DNA of 64,000 nt, from assembly GCF_902702915.1 (NCBI RefSeq), contig NZ_LR738849.1, forward strand, positions 2,744,001 through 2,808,000, in the 5' to 3' direction. The stretch is from Desulfovibrio sp. 86 (lineage in GTDB: Bacteria; Desulfobacterota; Desulfovibrionia; Desulfovibrionales; Desulfovibrionaceae). Shown in pieces: positions 17,784 through 26,492 of the stretch. Within the stretch, counting starts at the first letter, position 1; each line of letters starts with the position of its first letter. A program made the translations under genes and the position numbers. The notes under the pieces were generated by a model. The model had not been told where the DNA came from. It did no database searches and worked only from the letters and a program-made list of their open reading frames with translations.

Positions 17784-17823
17784 GTAAGCAGCCCCGATCA
17801 TATGTCGGGGCTGCTTACGTTTT
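17784..17823 (+). terminator. Probable terminator upstream of the TonB receptor
   Basis: GTAAGCAGCCCCGA and TCGGGGCTGCTTAC form a perfect 14-bp stem with a 7-base loop, followed by GTTTTG. It can end transcription from the malic enzyme side or attenuate the receptor operon. Confidence 0.6.
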
Positions 17824-18057
17824 GAGGCCGCTTATGGAATCTACCGAGCCTGTCTGGCTGTTTTCGGGAGCAGGGCGGTTTTTGCCGGGACGATTGCCCC
17901 GGTGGCGACAGGTTGGGCGGCCCGGTTGCAGCCGGGCAGGCCCACTGCGCCTGCGGGCAAATTTCGGGCGCTGTGGTGAAGACTGCAGAAAATTCTGCTG
18001 GAACTATTACGCGCAATTTTTAAACTCTTACTTCGGATAGTTTCGTACTGATAAATG

Positions 18058-18074
18058 CATAGTTAATGACTATG
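18058..18074. promoter_or_regulatory. Inverted repeat CATAGT-N5-ACTATG
   Basis: A perfect 6-bp inverted repeat with a 5-bp centre in the AT-rich region about 190 bp before the TonB receptor start. It may be an operator; I could not match it to a known regulator. Confidence 0.35.
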
Positions 18075-18262
18075 TTTTGTGAAAAAAAGCCGTGAGTTCA
18101 CGTTTTTAAAAATACCGAGACCAAGTTGCGCCTTACAATCTCCATCTGTACTCAAGTAATACTAAAAATTTTATTCACTGGAGATGTTCTGTTGAAGCGC
18201 ACTGTCCACTGCCTGGGTGCTGACGGTGTTATCTTTCTGTTATCTCAATAACTGGAGGGCAT

Positions 18263-20335
18263 ATGAGATGTAGGGGAGTGGTATTCCTGCTCGCGATACT
18301 GCTGTTGCAGGCAAGTGGAGCATGGGCACAGGAGGAGGGGGCAACAGAGGTCTTATTGACGCCGCTTGAGATGACAGAACCCAAAAACACCATTGACCAT
18401 ATCACCCAGACAGATATGGAAAGAAAGACGGCCATCAATCTGTGGGAAGCCCTCAGGGGAGTGCAGGGCGTATACCTTCAGACATCTGGGGGCCGCAATG
18501 AAGGTACCATTGGCATACGTGGATCAAACCGGTATCAGGTCGGCATGTACGTTGACGACATCCCCATTGCCACAGCGTACCGCAATGAGTGGGATTACAA
18601 TAACACTCTGACCTATGGCCTTGAGTCAGTAGATGTCTCAAAAGGGTACAGTTCACCACTGCTTGCAAGCAACAACAACCTGGCTGGCGTGGTGAACCTG
18701 CGCACTGCAAAACCCAAAAAAGAATTTGAATTCTCAGCGAAATACTTGAATTTTTTTGACCGCAGGATGCACGATCAGGGCCGTATGGCTGCCACCAGCA
18801 TAGGCACGCGGCAGGAGCTTTACTACCTGAAAGGCACCTTTGTGTACGACAACCAGGATTTTTTCACCCTGCCCGAAGGTTTTGACGCCTCCCCCTACCA
18901 GGGTACGGGACGCCGCAAAAATTCCGACCATCAGAATCTGAGCGCCAACATCATTGGCGGCTGGACCCCCAGTGAAGATGTGGACATTATGGTGGGCTAC
19001 ATGCGGCAACACTTTAAAAAGGGCCAACCCTTCGACGCCGCCGAGTATCGCCGCGGGGCGGACGGCAAGCAGGCGTATCCCTTGCAGCGCTGGTGGTACT
19101 GGCCGGAATATGAAACCAGCCGCCTGTATACCAACGCCAATTTTAATCTGAGCCGGCAGGCCCACCTCAAGGCCGTGATGTACTACGACTGGCATCAGGA
19201 CAAGTCCGAAAGCTATACCGACATGACCATGACCAAAAGGGACTCTGCTGATAAAAAGTACGACCAGTACACGGTCGGCGGGCAGTTGACCTTTGACTAT
19301 GCCTTCAACGCGGCCAATAAGCTGGCGCTTTCTGCCGGTTACCGCATCCTGTCACATAAAGAATATAATGATTACGCTGTGTTTGATGATACCGGCCTGA
19401 AGCCAAACCAAAAAAAGAAAAAGGCCGACATAGGCGACAAGCTGGATGAGCATATTTCGGAGGGCTACTGGGACCTTGGCGCGGAATATACCCTCAAGCC
19501 CATTGAGCGCCTGACTCTTGTTTTTGGCACGAGCCTCAGCACCTTGACCCCCATGACGCTCGAAAGCCGCGACCATACCACAGATGCCATGAATTCTTAC
19601 AAAAAAGGGCTGGACGACACCAAGACCCTGTTCAACTATCAGGTGGGCGCGTTCTACGACCTTACCGAAAAGCATGAAATTTTTGCCACCTTTGCCAAAA
19701 AATCCCGGTTCGCCACCATGCGCGAGCGGTTTTTGAGAATTGGCGACGCTCCTGCCAATCCCGATTTGAACCCCGAACACGCCTATCATTACGAGCTTGG
19801 CTACAAGGGCCTTGTCAGCGACTGGCTCAAGCTCAACACCAGCGTGTACTACAGCGACGTCAGCGACATGATCACGTCCAAAGGGATTAAGCCGAACGTG
19901 ACTTTTGAAAACCTCGGCAGGGCCACATTCTATGGCTTTGAGGCAGGGGCAGAAGCCGTTATCAATCAGTACTTCAGCACGGGCGCTGTGTTCAACTACA
20001 TGCGCTGGAATAACTGCACCAATGATGAAAAGATTGCCCAACTTCCCGAAATAACCAGCACCCTTTATGGTGTTATCACTCCTCTGGAAGGGTTATCCAT
20101 CATTCCCCAGCTCAATATCAGCAGCGGCTTTTACTGGAATACCTCCGCTGATAACCTCCCGTACAGAAAGTCTCCCAACTTTGCCACTGCGGATATCAAG
20201 GCGGTGTATGACATCAACAAGAACTTCTCGGTGGAAGCTGGCGTGAAAAACGTGTTTGACCAGGAATATGCGTACAGCGCCTATTATCCGGAACCGGGCC
20301 GGAGTTATTTTGTGGGCGTGAGCGCCAATTTCTAG
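18263..20335 (+). CDS. TonB-dependent outer-membrane receptor (uptake operon 1)
   Basis: A 690-residue receptor with a signal peptide ending at AWA-QE (about residue 22). The plug domain follows (INLWEALRGVQGVYLQ, GIRGSNRYQVGMYVDDIPI, SGYSSPLL-type lipobox-free loops, GVVNLRTAKP) and then a beta-barrel ending in the outer-membrane signature YFVGVSANF. GGAGG precedes the ATG. A family-B repeat begins on the last base of its stop codon. Downstream lie a binding protein, FecCD permease, ATPase and TonB, so it belongs to a metal-chelate importer. Substrate unknown; iron-siderophore or another metal complex are the usual choices. Confidence 0.9.
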   Translation: MRCRGVVFLLAILLLQASGAWAQEEGATEVLLTPLEMTEPKNTIDHITQTDMERKTAINLWEALRGVQGVYLQTSGGRNEGTIGIRGSNRYQVGMYVDDIPIATAYRNEWDYNNTLTYGLESVDVSKGYSSPLLASNNNLAGVVNLRTAKPKKEFEFSAKYLNFFDRRMHDQGRMAATSIGTRQELYYLKGTFVYDNQDFFTLPEGFDASPYQGTGRRKNSDHQNLSANIIGGWTPSEDVDIMVGYMRQHFKKGQPFDAAEYRRGADGKQAYPLQRWWYWPEYETSRLYTNANFNLSRQAHLKAVMYYDWHQDKSESYTDMTMTKRDSADKKYDQYTVGGQLTFDYAFNAANKLALSAGYRILSHKEYNDYAVFDDTGLKPNQKKKKADIGDKLDEHISEGYWDLGAEYTLKPIERLTLVFGTSLSTLTPMTLESRDHTTDAMNSYKKGLDDTKTLFNYQVGAFYDLTEKHEIFATFAKKSRFATMRERFLRIGDAPANPDLNPEHAYHYELGYKGLVSDWLKLNTSVYYSDVSDMITSKGIKPNVTFENLGRATFYGFEAGAEAVINQYFSTGAVFNYMRWNNCTNDEKIAQLPEITSTLYGVITPLEGLSIIPQLNISSGFYWNTSADNLPYRKSPNFATADIKAVYDINKNFSVEAGVKNVFDQEYAYSAYYPEPGRSYFVGVSANF

Positions 20336-20486
20336 GGAAACGCTGATTTATTCCGTTTGGCGGACTTGCTTCACTTTTTTTGAAACAGTCGAGGACGTAA
20401 GAGTCCACTCCTGCTTCAAAAATGATCGCGCCTTGCCAAAGGAAATACCAGCGCGTTTCCAGGAGGCTCTTTAATCAGTGCTTCCC
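20335..20486 (+). repeat. Dispersed repeat family B, copy B2
   Basis: 152 bp with ends GGGAAACGCTGATT and AATCAGTGCTTCCC, inverted at 12 of 14 positions. It is very similar to 16008-16156 and 53600-53753. It begins on the G of the receptor stop codon and separates the receptor from the binding-protein gene. Confidence 0.87.
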
Positions 20487-20693
20487 TGGCGTTGATTCCG
20501 ATATGCTTGACTTACTGTGAACTCTGCCGCTTCAGCCGTTGCCATGCGTGTGACGGCTGAAGCGCATCCTGCGTTCGTAGCGGCAGCCGCAACGTGGGGC
20601 GCAATGCGCAACGTCGAGCGCAACGCGCCGGTCTGGCTCTCCCTTGACCAGAAGGCAGCCGGGCGACATGCCGAAAGGATGGTGACTGTGCAG

Positions 20694-21734
20694 ATGAGAT
20701 TACTTGCCTCAGGGCTGCTTGTGCTGTTTGTCATGCTTGTCATGCCGTGTCGCGTCGGCGCTGCGGCGGGCTCTTCTGCCGTGTCAGAGAGCGGGGCAGA
20801 GGTAAAGGATGCGCGCAGCGTCTATTGCGCCACCCCGCCTTCCACATTCACGCTGTATGCCTTTGCGCCGGAACTGCTGGCTGGCTGGAATACGCCCCTC
20901 AGGGATTATGAAAAAAAATTTATTCCCGCCCGGTACCACAATCTGCCGGTGCTGGGCGGCTGGTACGGCCAGGGCTTCATCCCCGACAGGGAAATGCTGC
21001 TGGCCAGTGGCATCAAAAAAGCCTTTTACCTGTCCATGGGCCCGCACGATCGCCTGCCCATTGAGCAGACCCTGACCAGCCTCGGCATGCAGGTTACCAG
21101 CGTGCCCGGTGCGAGCATGACGGACATGGCCTCCTGTTTTATGGACATGGGCCGGGCCTTTGGCCGTGAGGAACGTGGGGCGGCGTTGGCCGCCTATGCT
21201 GAGCAGGCGCTTGAAAAAGTGTCCCAGGCCATGCGGGATCTGCCCATGGAAAAATGGACAAGGGTGTATGTGGCCCTTGAGGCTGACGGCCTGGCCTCCG
21301 TCTGCCGTAAGTCGCAGCGGGCAGAGGTGTTTGCCGCCGCCGGGGCCCTGAGCGTGCATGACTGTCCGCCCGGAGCGGAGGAAGCCTTTTTGCGCGTGAC
21401 CTTTGAGCAACTGATGGCCTATGACCCTGAAGTCATACTGGTTTTCCATCCGGCGCTCATGCGTCGCATCCCCACAGACCCCAAATGGGCGTCACTGTCC
21501 GCCGTGCGCCAGGGCAAGGTATATTTTATCCCGCGCGGGCCGTTCAGCTGGCTGGAGCGTCCCGCCACCTACATGCGCCTGTTGGGCGTGCAATGGCTTG
21601 CAAACAAACTGCATCCCGACCTCTACCCCGTGGACATCAAGGCGGAGAGCAGGCATTTTATGAAACTTTTTTTCAACCTGGAGCTTGATGACGCTCAGGT
21701 GAACGACTTTTTTGAGCCGTATGGCACATTCTAA
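20694..21734 (+). CDS. FecB-type periplasmic binding protein (uptake operon 1)
   Basis: The 346-residue protein starts with a signal peptide (MRLLASGLLVLFVMLVMPC, cleavage near AAA-GS; the cysteine may also suit a lipoprotein). The rest shows PF01497-type features: VLGGWYGQGFIPDREMLLASGIKKAFYL, YDPEVILVFHP and VYFIPRGPFSWLERP. It captures the chelate delivered by the outer-membrane receptor. An in-frame ATG at 20679 is an alternative start; 20694 gives the cleaner signal peptide and lies after AAGGATGG. It overlaps the permease gene by 14 bp. Confidence 0.85.
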   Translation: MRLLASGLLVLFVMLVMPCRVGAAAGSSAVSESGAEVKDARSVYCATPPSTFTLYAFAPELLAGWNTPLRDYEKKFIPARYHNLPVLGGWYGQGFIPDREMLLASGIKKAFYLSMGPHDRLPIEQTLTSLGMQVTSVPGASMTDMASCFMDMGRAFGREERGAALAAYAEQALEKVSQAMRDLPMEKWTRVYVALEADGLASVCRKSQRAEVFAAAGALSVHDCPPGAEEAFLRVTFEQLMAYDPEVILVFHPALMRRIPTDPKWASLSAVRQGKVYFIPRGPFSWLERPATYMRLLGVQWLANKLHPDLYPVDIKAESRHFMKLFFNLELDDAQVNDFFEPYGTF

Positions 21735-22728
21735 AAAAATCCTGCTCGTACTGAGCCTGCTTTTGCTGGCGGCCATCGTGTTTGCCCTGCCCATGGGCCG
21801 TTACCCGCTGGTCCTGGGCGATCTGTGCCGCAGCCTGCTGGACGCGTGGGCGGGGCGGCCCTTGAATGAAGAACAGAGCCGGCAGCTTTTTTTGTTCTTT
21901 GACCTGAGGCTGCCGCGCATTGGCTCGGCCCTGGTGGTGGGAGCCTGCCTTTCCGCTTCGGGTACGGTGTACCAGAACATGTTTCAAAATCCCCTTGTGT
22001 CGCCGGGCATACTGGGCGTGCAGCACGGGGCCGCTTTTGGCGCGGCCATAGGCATAGTGTTTTTCTCTGCCTGGCCGCTGACGCAGGCCTTTTCCTTTGC
22101 TGGCGGCGCGCTGGGCGTGGGACTTTCGCTTTTTTTCGCCTGGCTCTACCCCAGAGCGCGCTTTTTGGCCCTTGTGGTGGGCGGCCTTGTGAGCAGTTCG
22201 TTTTTTGTGGCCCTGACGTCGCTTGTGCAGTATGTGGCCGACCCCAACCGCCAGCTGCCGGAACTTGTGTACTGGCTTATGGGTACGCTGTCCCGCACGG
22301 AACCGCGCCAACTGGCCTGGAGCGCCCCCCTCATGCTGGCCGGGCTGGCCTATATCTGCCTCAATGGCAAGGCGGTGAACGCGCTGGCCATGGGGGACGA
22401 CGAGGCCCGCGCCCTGGGCGTGCAGAGCATGGGCATGAAGTTGCGCCTTATCGGCGCGGCCACCCTGATCTGTTCGCTTACCGTGGTGCTGGCCGGGGTC
22501 ATCAACTGGGTGGGACTGGTCATCCCGCATGTCATGCGCTTCATAATCGGGCCGGACAACAGGGTGGGGCTCACGGCGTCTGCCCTTGGCGGGGCGCTTT
22601 TTGTGCTGCTTACTGACACGCTCATACGTTCGGTCTGGACAGTGGAACTGCCGCTGGGCATTGCCACATCGCTCATCAGCATGCCGCTTTTTGCCTTCAG
22701 CCTGTGGTACGACTGGAAACGACGATGA
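21721..22728 (+). CDS. FecCD/BtuC-family ABC permease (uptake operon 1)
   Basis: A 335-residue membrane protein with about ten hydrophobic segments. Family marks are LRLPRIGSALVVGACLSASGTVYQNMFQNPLVSPGILGVQHGAAFGAA and, near the C-terminus, GVINWVGLVIPHVMRFIIGPDN, the loop that contacts the ATPase. It overlaps the binding-protein gene before it and the ATPase gene after it (4 bp), so the three are translationally coupled. It forms the homodimeric channel of the importer. Confidence 0.93.
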   Translation: MAHSKKILLVLSLLLLAAIVFALPMGRYPLVLGDLCRSLLDAWAGRPLNEEQSRQLFLFFDLRLPRIGSALVVGACLSASGTVYQNMFQNPLVSPGILGVQHGAAFGAAIGIVFFSAWPLTQAFSFAGGALGVGLSLFFAWLYPRARFLALVVGGLVSSSFFVALTSLVQYVADPNRQLPELVYWLMGTLSRTEPRQLAWSAPLMLAGLAYICLNGKAVNALAMGDDEARALGVQSMGMKLRLIGAATLICSLTVVLAGVINWVGLVIPHVMRFIIGPDNRVGLTASALGGALFVLLTDTLIRSVWTVELPLGIATSLISMPLFAFSLWYDWKRR

Positions 22729-23483
22729 TAGAAGTTCGCAATCTTACCGTCAGCTATCACAGCGCCCCTCCGGTGCTGAAAAATATTTCCCTGCGCGTGG
22801 ACAGGGGCGAGGTGGTCAATGTGCTTGGCCCCAACGGTTGCGGCAAAACGACGCTGCTCCGGGCGCTTCTTGGTCTTTTGCCCTCTCCTCCCGGCAGTAT
22901 CTTGCTGGACGGCCATCCTCTGGAAACAATCCCACGGCGCAGTGTGGCCCGCAGCCTCGCCTATGTGCCGCAACAGCATGCCGGAGTTTTTGGCTTTCAG
23001 GTGCTGGATGTGGTGCTCATGGGCCGCACCGCGCGCAGTCCCTGGTTGCGTTTTTCCGCCGAGGATCGCCAACAGGCCATGGCCGCGCTGGAAAAAGTGC
23101 GCCTGACCCATCTGGCGGACAGGTCGTATCTGGAGCTTTCTGGCGGGCAACGCCAGATGGTGCTGATTGCGCGCGCCCTGGCCCAGGACTGCGGGGCGCT
23201 TGTGATGGATGAACCTGTCACGGGACTGGATTATGGCAATCAGTTTCATCTGCTTGACCTTATTGGCGAACTGGCCGCATCGGGGCCAGCCATCTTGCTC
23301 ACCACGCACCATCCGGAACAGGCCGTCTACCTCGGCGGGCGGGCCGTGCTTTTGAAAGACGGCATACTGGTGGCGGATGGCGCTGTGGCATCGACCATCA
23401 CCGAAGATCAGGTGCGCCAGCTATATGAACTGCCGCCCAGAGCCGAAGCGTGGATGCGCCTGACCGGGACCAGTGCGCCATGA
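22725..23483 (+). CDS. FecE/BtuD-family ABC ATPase (uptake operon 1)
   Basis: The 252-residue ATPase contains Walker A GPNGCGKTT, Q-loop YVPQQH, signature LSGGQRQ, Walker B ALVMDEPVTGLD and the switch histidine in TTHHPEQA. The ATG at 22725 overlaps the permease stop by 4 bp, and its own stop overlaps the TonB gene by 4 bp. It powers the uptake of the chelate across the inner membrane. Confidence 0.94.
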   Translation: MIEVRNLTVSYHSAPPVLKNISLRVDRGEVVNVLGPNGCGKTTLLRALLGLLPSPPGSILLDGHPLETIPRRSVARSLAYVPQQHAGVFGFQVLDVVLMGRTARSPWLRFSAEDRQQAMAALEKVRLTHLADRSYLELSGGQRQMVLIARALAQDCGALVMDEPVTGLDYGNQFHLLDLIGELAASGPAILLTTHHPEQAVYLGGRAVLLKDGILVADGAVASTITEDQVRQLYELPPRAEAWMRLTGTSAP

Positions 23484-24538
23484 GCCATTCAGACGTTGCA
23501 GAAGCCGCCCTCGGCATGCCCCAGGTCGCGCAGGTGCGCGGCAAGTCGGTAATTTTCGGCAATGTGCTGGTGTTTCTGCTTTCTTTGACGCTCCATACGG
23601 TCGTGCTCGCCGCCTTGTGGTTTCTGGCTGTTCCCGCGCTGGGCTCCGGGGAAGGTGCGGGCGGATATATCACGGTCAGCCTGCTGGGCGGGCTGCCGGG
23701 CGATTCGGGCGGCGCTGGTTCCGGGACTGTGTCGCCCCATGCTGGTGATGCCGCAGCCGTTACCGCAGCCACTTCCCCCACCGAATCAGAATCCTCTACT
23801 GATGCCAAGGCCCATGAGCCTCCTTCCGTCACGCCTGCTCAGGAGACTGTGCCTGTTTCTGTGCCTGGCGCTGATCACGTGACGCAGCGCGCAGAGGCCG
23901 ACCCGGCCGGGTCCGCCAAGTCTTCTCTTCCCGTGACGGACGCGGCTATTCCTGTGCGCACGACAAAGCCCGTTCCAAAAGACAAGCCCGCCGCCTCCCA
24001 GCGCACAAGTCCGCAGCCCGCCAACCCTCCCGCAAATCCCGCCGTCAAAAAGTCCTCGCACGAGCAGGCGCGGCCAGCCAGCCATGACACGGCCCAGCAG
24101 GGTGAAAAAGCTTCAGGCCTCGGCCATGAAGGAGGCGGCATGGCAGCGGGGCACAGCGGGCAAGCTGGCGGCCAGGCTGGCGGCCAAAGTGGCGGACAGG
24201 CAGGGCAAAAGGGCGGTGAAAGCGGCGGCGAAAACAGCGCTGCCGGGCAGGGAGGTTCCGTCGGGTATCTGAAGGGAAATTACGAGTATATCAAAAAACG
24301 TGTCAGGCAGTATCTGGTCTACAGTCCGCAGGCCAAGCGCATGGGGATTCAGGGCATGGTGACCGTGTCGTTTACCATCCAGCAGGACGGCAGGGTCAGG
24401 GACGTTGCGGTCAGTAAAAGCAGCGGTTACTCTTTGCTGGACGAATCCGCCCTTGAAGCGGTGCGCAGTGCCGCGCCCTTCGCAGCGCCGCCGGAGTCGG
24501 CGCGCGTGATCATGCCCGTGCAGTTCAGCCTGAGGTAG
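23480..24538 (+). CDS. tonB: TonB energy-transducing protein (uptake operon 1)
   Basis: The 352-residue protein has one N-terminal membrane anchor (about residues 25-50), a long Pro/Lys- and Gly/Gln-rich periplasmic spacer with GGQAGGQSGGQAG repeats, and a C-terminal TonB domain (GMVTVSFTIQQDGRVRDVAVSKSSGYSLLDESALEAVRSA). It overlaps the ATPase gene by 4 bp. A dedicated TonB inside an importer operon suggests it serves this receptor. No exbB/exbD lies near, so those partners must be encoded elsewhere. Confidence 0.9.
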   Translation: MSHSDVAEAALGMPQVAQVRGKSVIFGNVLVFLLSLTLHTVVLAALWFLAVPALGSGEGAGGYITVSLLGGLPGDSGGAGSGTVSPHAGDAAAVTAATSPTESESSTDAKAHEPPSVTPAQETVPVSVPGADHVTQRAEADPAGSAKSSLPVTDAAIPVRTTKPVPKDKPAASQRTSPQPANPPANPAVKKSSHEQARPASHDTAQQGEKASGLGHEGGGMAAGHSGQAGGQAGGQSGGQAGQKGGESGGENSAAGQGGSVGYLKGNYEYIKKRVRQYLVYSPQAKRMGIQGMVTVSFTIQQDGRVRDVAVSKSSGYSLLDESALEAVRSAAPFAAPPESARVIMPVQFSLR

Positions 24539-24548
24539 GGAAGTAGCT

Positions 24549-26138
24549 ATGGTTATCGCAAGAACTCTGCTTTTTCTTTTTCTGCTGGTTTGCTCCGCCG
24601 TTCCCGTTCTGGCGGATGTAAAAATATTTGTTACCAATGATGTTCATGGCTACGTGGCCGACAATCCGGAAAAAAAGAACATCGGCTATGCCAGGCTCAA
24701 GGCAGTGGCCGACGGAGCGCGGGCCGAGGGCCATACGGTGTTTGTCCTGGATGCGGGAGACGCCTTCAGCGGCAGCGCCTTTGCCCTGATAGACCAGGGG
24801 CGCAGCGTGGCAAAGCTTATGGGGCAGGTGGGCTACCGCGTACTCACGCCGGGCAACCACGCCTTTGATTATACCCTGTCTGAAGGCCCATTGTACTACG
24901 GCAATGAGTTGCTGCGCCTGGTGCGCGAAAACAGCCCCGGCAAGGTTGACGCCGTGGCCGAAAACCTCACGTACAAGGGGGCCGATCCTCCCGGCATGGT
25001 CACAAAGCCTGTGGTCATTTATGATGAAACAGCGAAAAATCCACAGGGCATGCGCGTCATCGTCACAGGCGTCATAACGCCATATTCGGTGAAACCCAGT
25101 TTGCGTCAGGCGCTGGCGGACTACGACTTCGACTTGAAGCCAACCCCCGAGGCCACCAAAAAGGCCGTTCTTGACCGGCTGACGCGGTCGCTTGCGCCGT
25201 ATGGCAGGCCTGAGGATGTGGTCATCGTGCTGAGCCACCTTGGCTATGCCGGACCCAAAGGCGACAAGGACGGCCGTATCACCGGGCCTGACGTGGCCGC
25301 CGTGCCCAACGTGGATTTTGTGGCGGACGGGCACAGCCACAAGGCGGTGGCCCCGACCTACGACTACGGGGCAATGTACGCCAACGGCGGACGCTACCTT
25401 GAGCATTTCATGGTGATCACCCTTGACGGCAAGAAGGGCGACATGGCCCTGAAATCGTACGCTGACGTGGCGGACGTCGTGCCGGACAAAGCCATGACGG
25501 ACAGCATACAACAGCTTGACGCCGCGCGGGGCTTTGAGGACGTTGTTTTTACATCCCCTGACGACAGTGTTTTCAAGGACGGGCATTTGCGCAAGGACAG
25601 CACGCCCCTGGGCCGCCTCATTTGCGAGAGCATGGCAAAGGCTGCCGGGGCCGCCATTGCCCTGCACACTCCAGGCGGCATACGCGCGGGGTTGCCCGGT
25701 GGGCCCGTGCACCGGCGCGACCTGCTCGATGTTTTGCCCTTTGACGACAGACTTGTTGCCGTTGACATGACAGGCAAGCAGATTGCCGATGTGTTCACGC
25801 GCGGCATTGGGCACGGCGGGCGTGGTTTGCCGCAGTTTTTCGGGCTTGATGTCTGGGCCTGGCAGGATGAAGACGACAGCCTGCACGTGGCCGGGTTGCG
25901 TCTCACGAACGGGGTTCCGCTCCAGCCGGACAAAAAATACCGGGTGGCCCTTAATGGATTTATGGCCAGAAATATGAATCTGCCCACGAAAAAAGATCGT
26001 GGAAACCTTGTGGATGCTTTGGAAACACAGCTGAAGAAAGGTGTTGATGTGGAGGCTCTGCGGACCGGCAGGAATTTGTTTGTTTTCGCGGACAAGGCAT
26101 CGGCGGAGGCGGCATTCAGTCAGGCTGGGAGTCGCTAG
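24549..26138 (+). CDS. Periplasmic 5'-nucleotidase/UshA-like metallophosphoesterase
   Basis: A 529-residue exported protein with a signal peptide ending near VLA-DV. Metal-binding motifs of the calcineurin-like domain are TNDVHG, LDAGDAF, PGNHAFD, LSHLGY and DGHSH. The C-terminal ~200 residues match the 5'-nucleotidase substrate domain (RLICESMAKAAGAAIALHTPGGIRAGLPGG). It starts 10 bp after tonB, so it is probably part of the importer operon and could remove phosphate from the transported compound. The stop codon TAG lies inside the end of repeat A2. Confidence 0.88.
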   Translation: MVIARTLLFLFLLVCSAVPVLADVKIFVTNDVHGYVADNPEKKNIGYARLKAVADGARAEGHTVFVLDAGDAFSGSAFALIDQGRSVAKLMGQVGYRVLTPGNHAFDYTLSEGPLYYGNELLRLVRENSPGKVDAVAENLTYKGADPPGMVTKPVVIYDETAKNPQGMRVIVTGVITPYSVKPSLRQALADYDFDLKPTPEATKKAVLDRLTRSLAPYGRPEDVVIVLSHLGYAGPKGDKDGRITGPDVAAVPNVDFVADGHSHKAVAPTYDYGAMYANGGRYLEHFMVITLDGKKGDMALKSYADVADVVPDKAMTDSIQQLDAARGFEDVVFTSPDDSVFKDGHLRKDSTPLGRLICESMAKAAGAAIALHTPGGIRAGLPGGPVHRRDLLDVLPFDDRLVAVDMTGKQIADVFTRGIGHGGRGLPQFFGLDVWAWQDEDDSLHVAGLRLTNGVPLQPDKKYRVALNGFMARNMNLPTKKDRGNLVDALETQLKKGVDVEALRTGRNLFVFADKASAEAAFSQAGSR

Positions 26139-26286
26139 AGCAGATTAACTTTGAAATGCTTCACATTCCAAAGTTTTCATTCAGCCGAAAAATGTGATCT
26201 GCGGCTGAATCAACGCCACGTTGTGGCGCGCTGCACGTTCGTGCAGCGTTAGGGCATTTACACTTTTTCAAAGGTTAAATGCTCTA
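26135..26286 (-). repeat. Dispersed repeat family A, copy A2 (inverted)
   Basis: Starts CTAGAGCAGATTAACTTTGA and ends at TGCTCTA, the reverse orientation of the 8596-8747 copy, with the same internal hairpins (TTCAGCCG / CGGCTGAA and GCTGCACGTTCGTGCAGC). It supplies the TAG stop of the upstream phosphoesterase gene. Confidence 0.82.
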
Positions 26287-26492
26287 ACGGCCTCTACCGG
26301 GCTGGGCGGCGCATATCAGGCAGGCCGGAACCGTTCGTGGCGGCTATCGGCAGGACTTTGGCGGAGCCCCGCCAGGTTGCTTTTTTGCCCCGCGCGGTTG
26401 CGGCAGCACGCCGACAGGCGGTGACGCTCACAAACATACTGTCCGCAACTACAGATACGTTGAGCGCATTACAGATATGTGCCCTCAAAGGG

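Larger units (their letters stand above)
17572..18262. other. Intergenic region with two hairpins and an operator-like palindrome
   Basis: About 690 bp without a convincing gene. It holds a hairpin at 17679-17714 (CTTCAGCCGTTGCCC / GGGCAGCGGCTGAAG), another at 17784-17818, a GC-rich tract at 17840-17980, then an AT-rich stretch before the receptor gene. I found no cobalamin, Moco or other riboswitch signature. Confidence 0.5.

Noticed and set aside
17572-18262. Riboswitch upstream of the TonB receptor
   Set aside because: Hairpins are present but none of the conserved boxes of cobalamin, Moco or nickel-cobalt riboswitches could be recognised.
20517-20693. Longer start for the binding protein of operon 1
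   Set aside because: The extension would bury the signal peptide behind about 59 residues; starts at 20679 or 20694 expose it.
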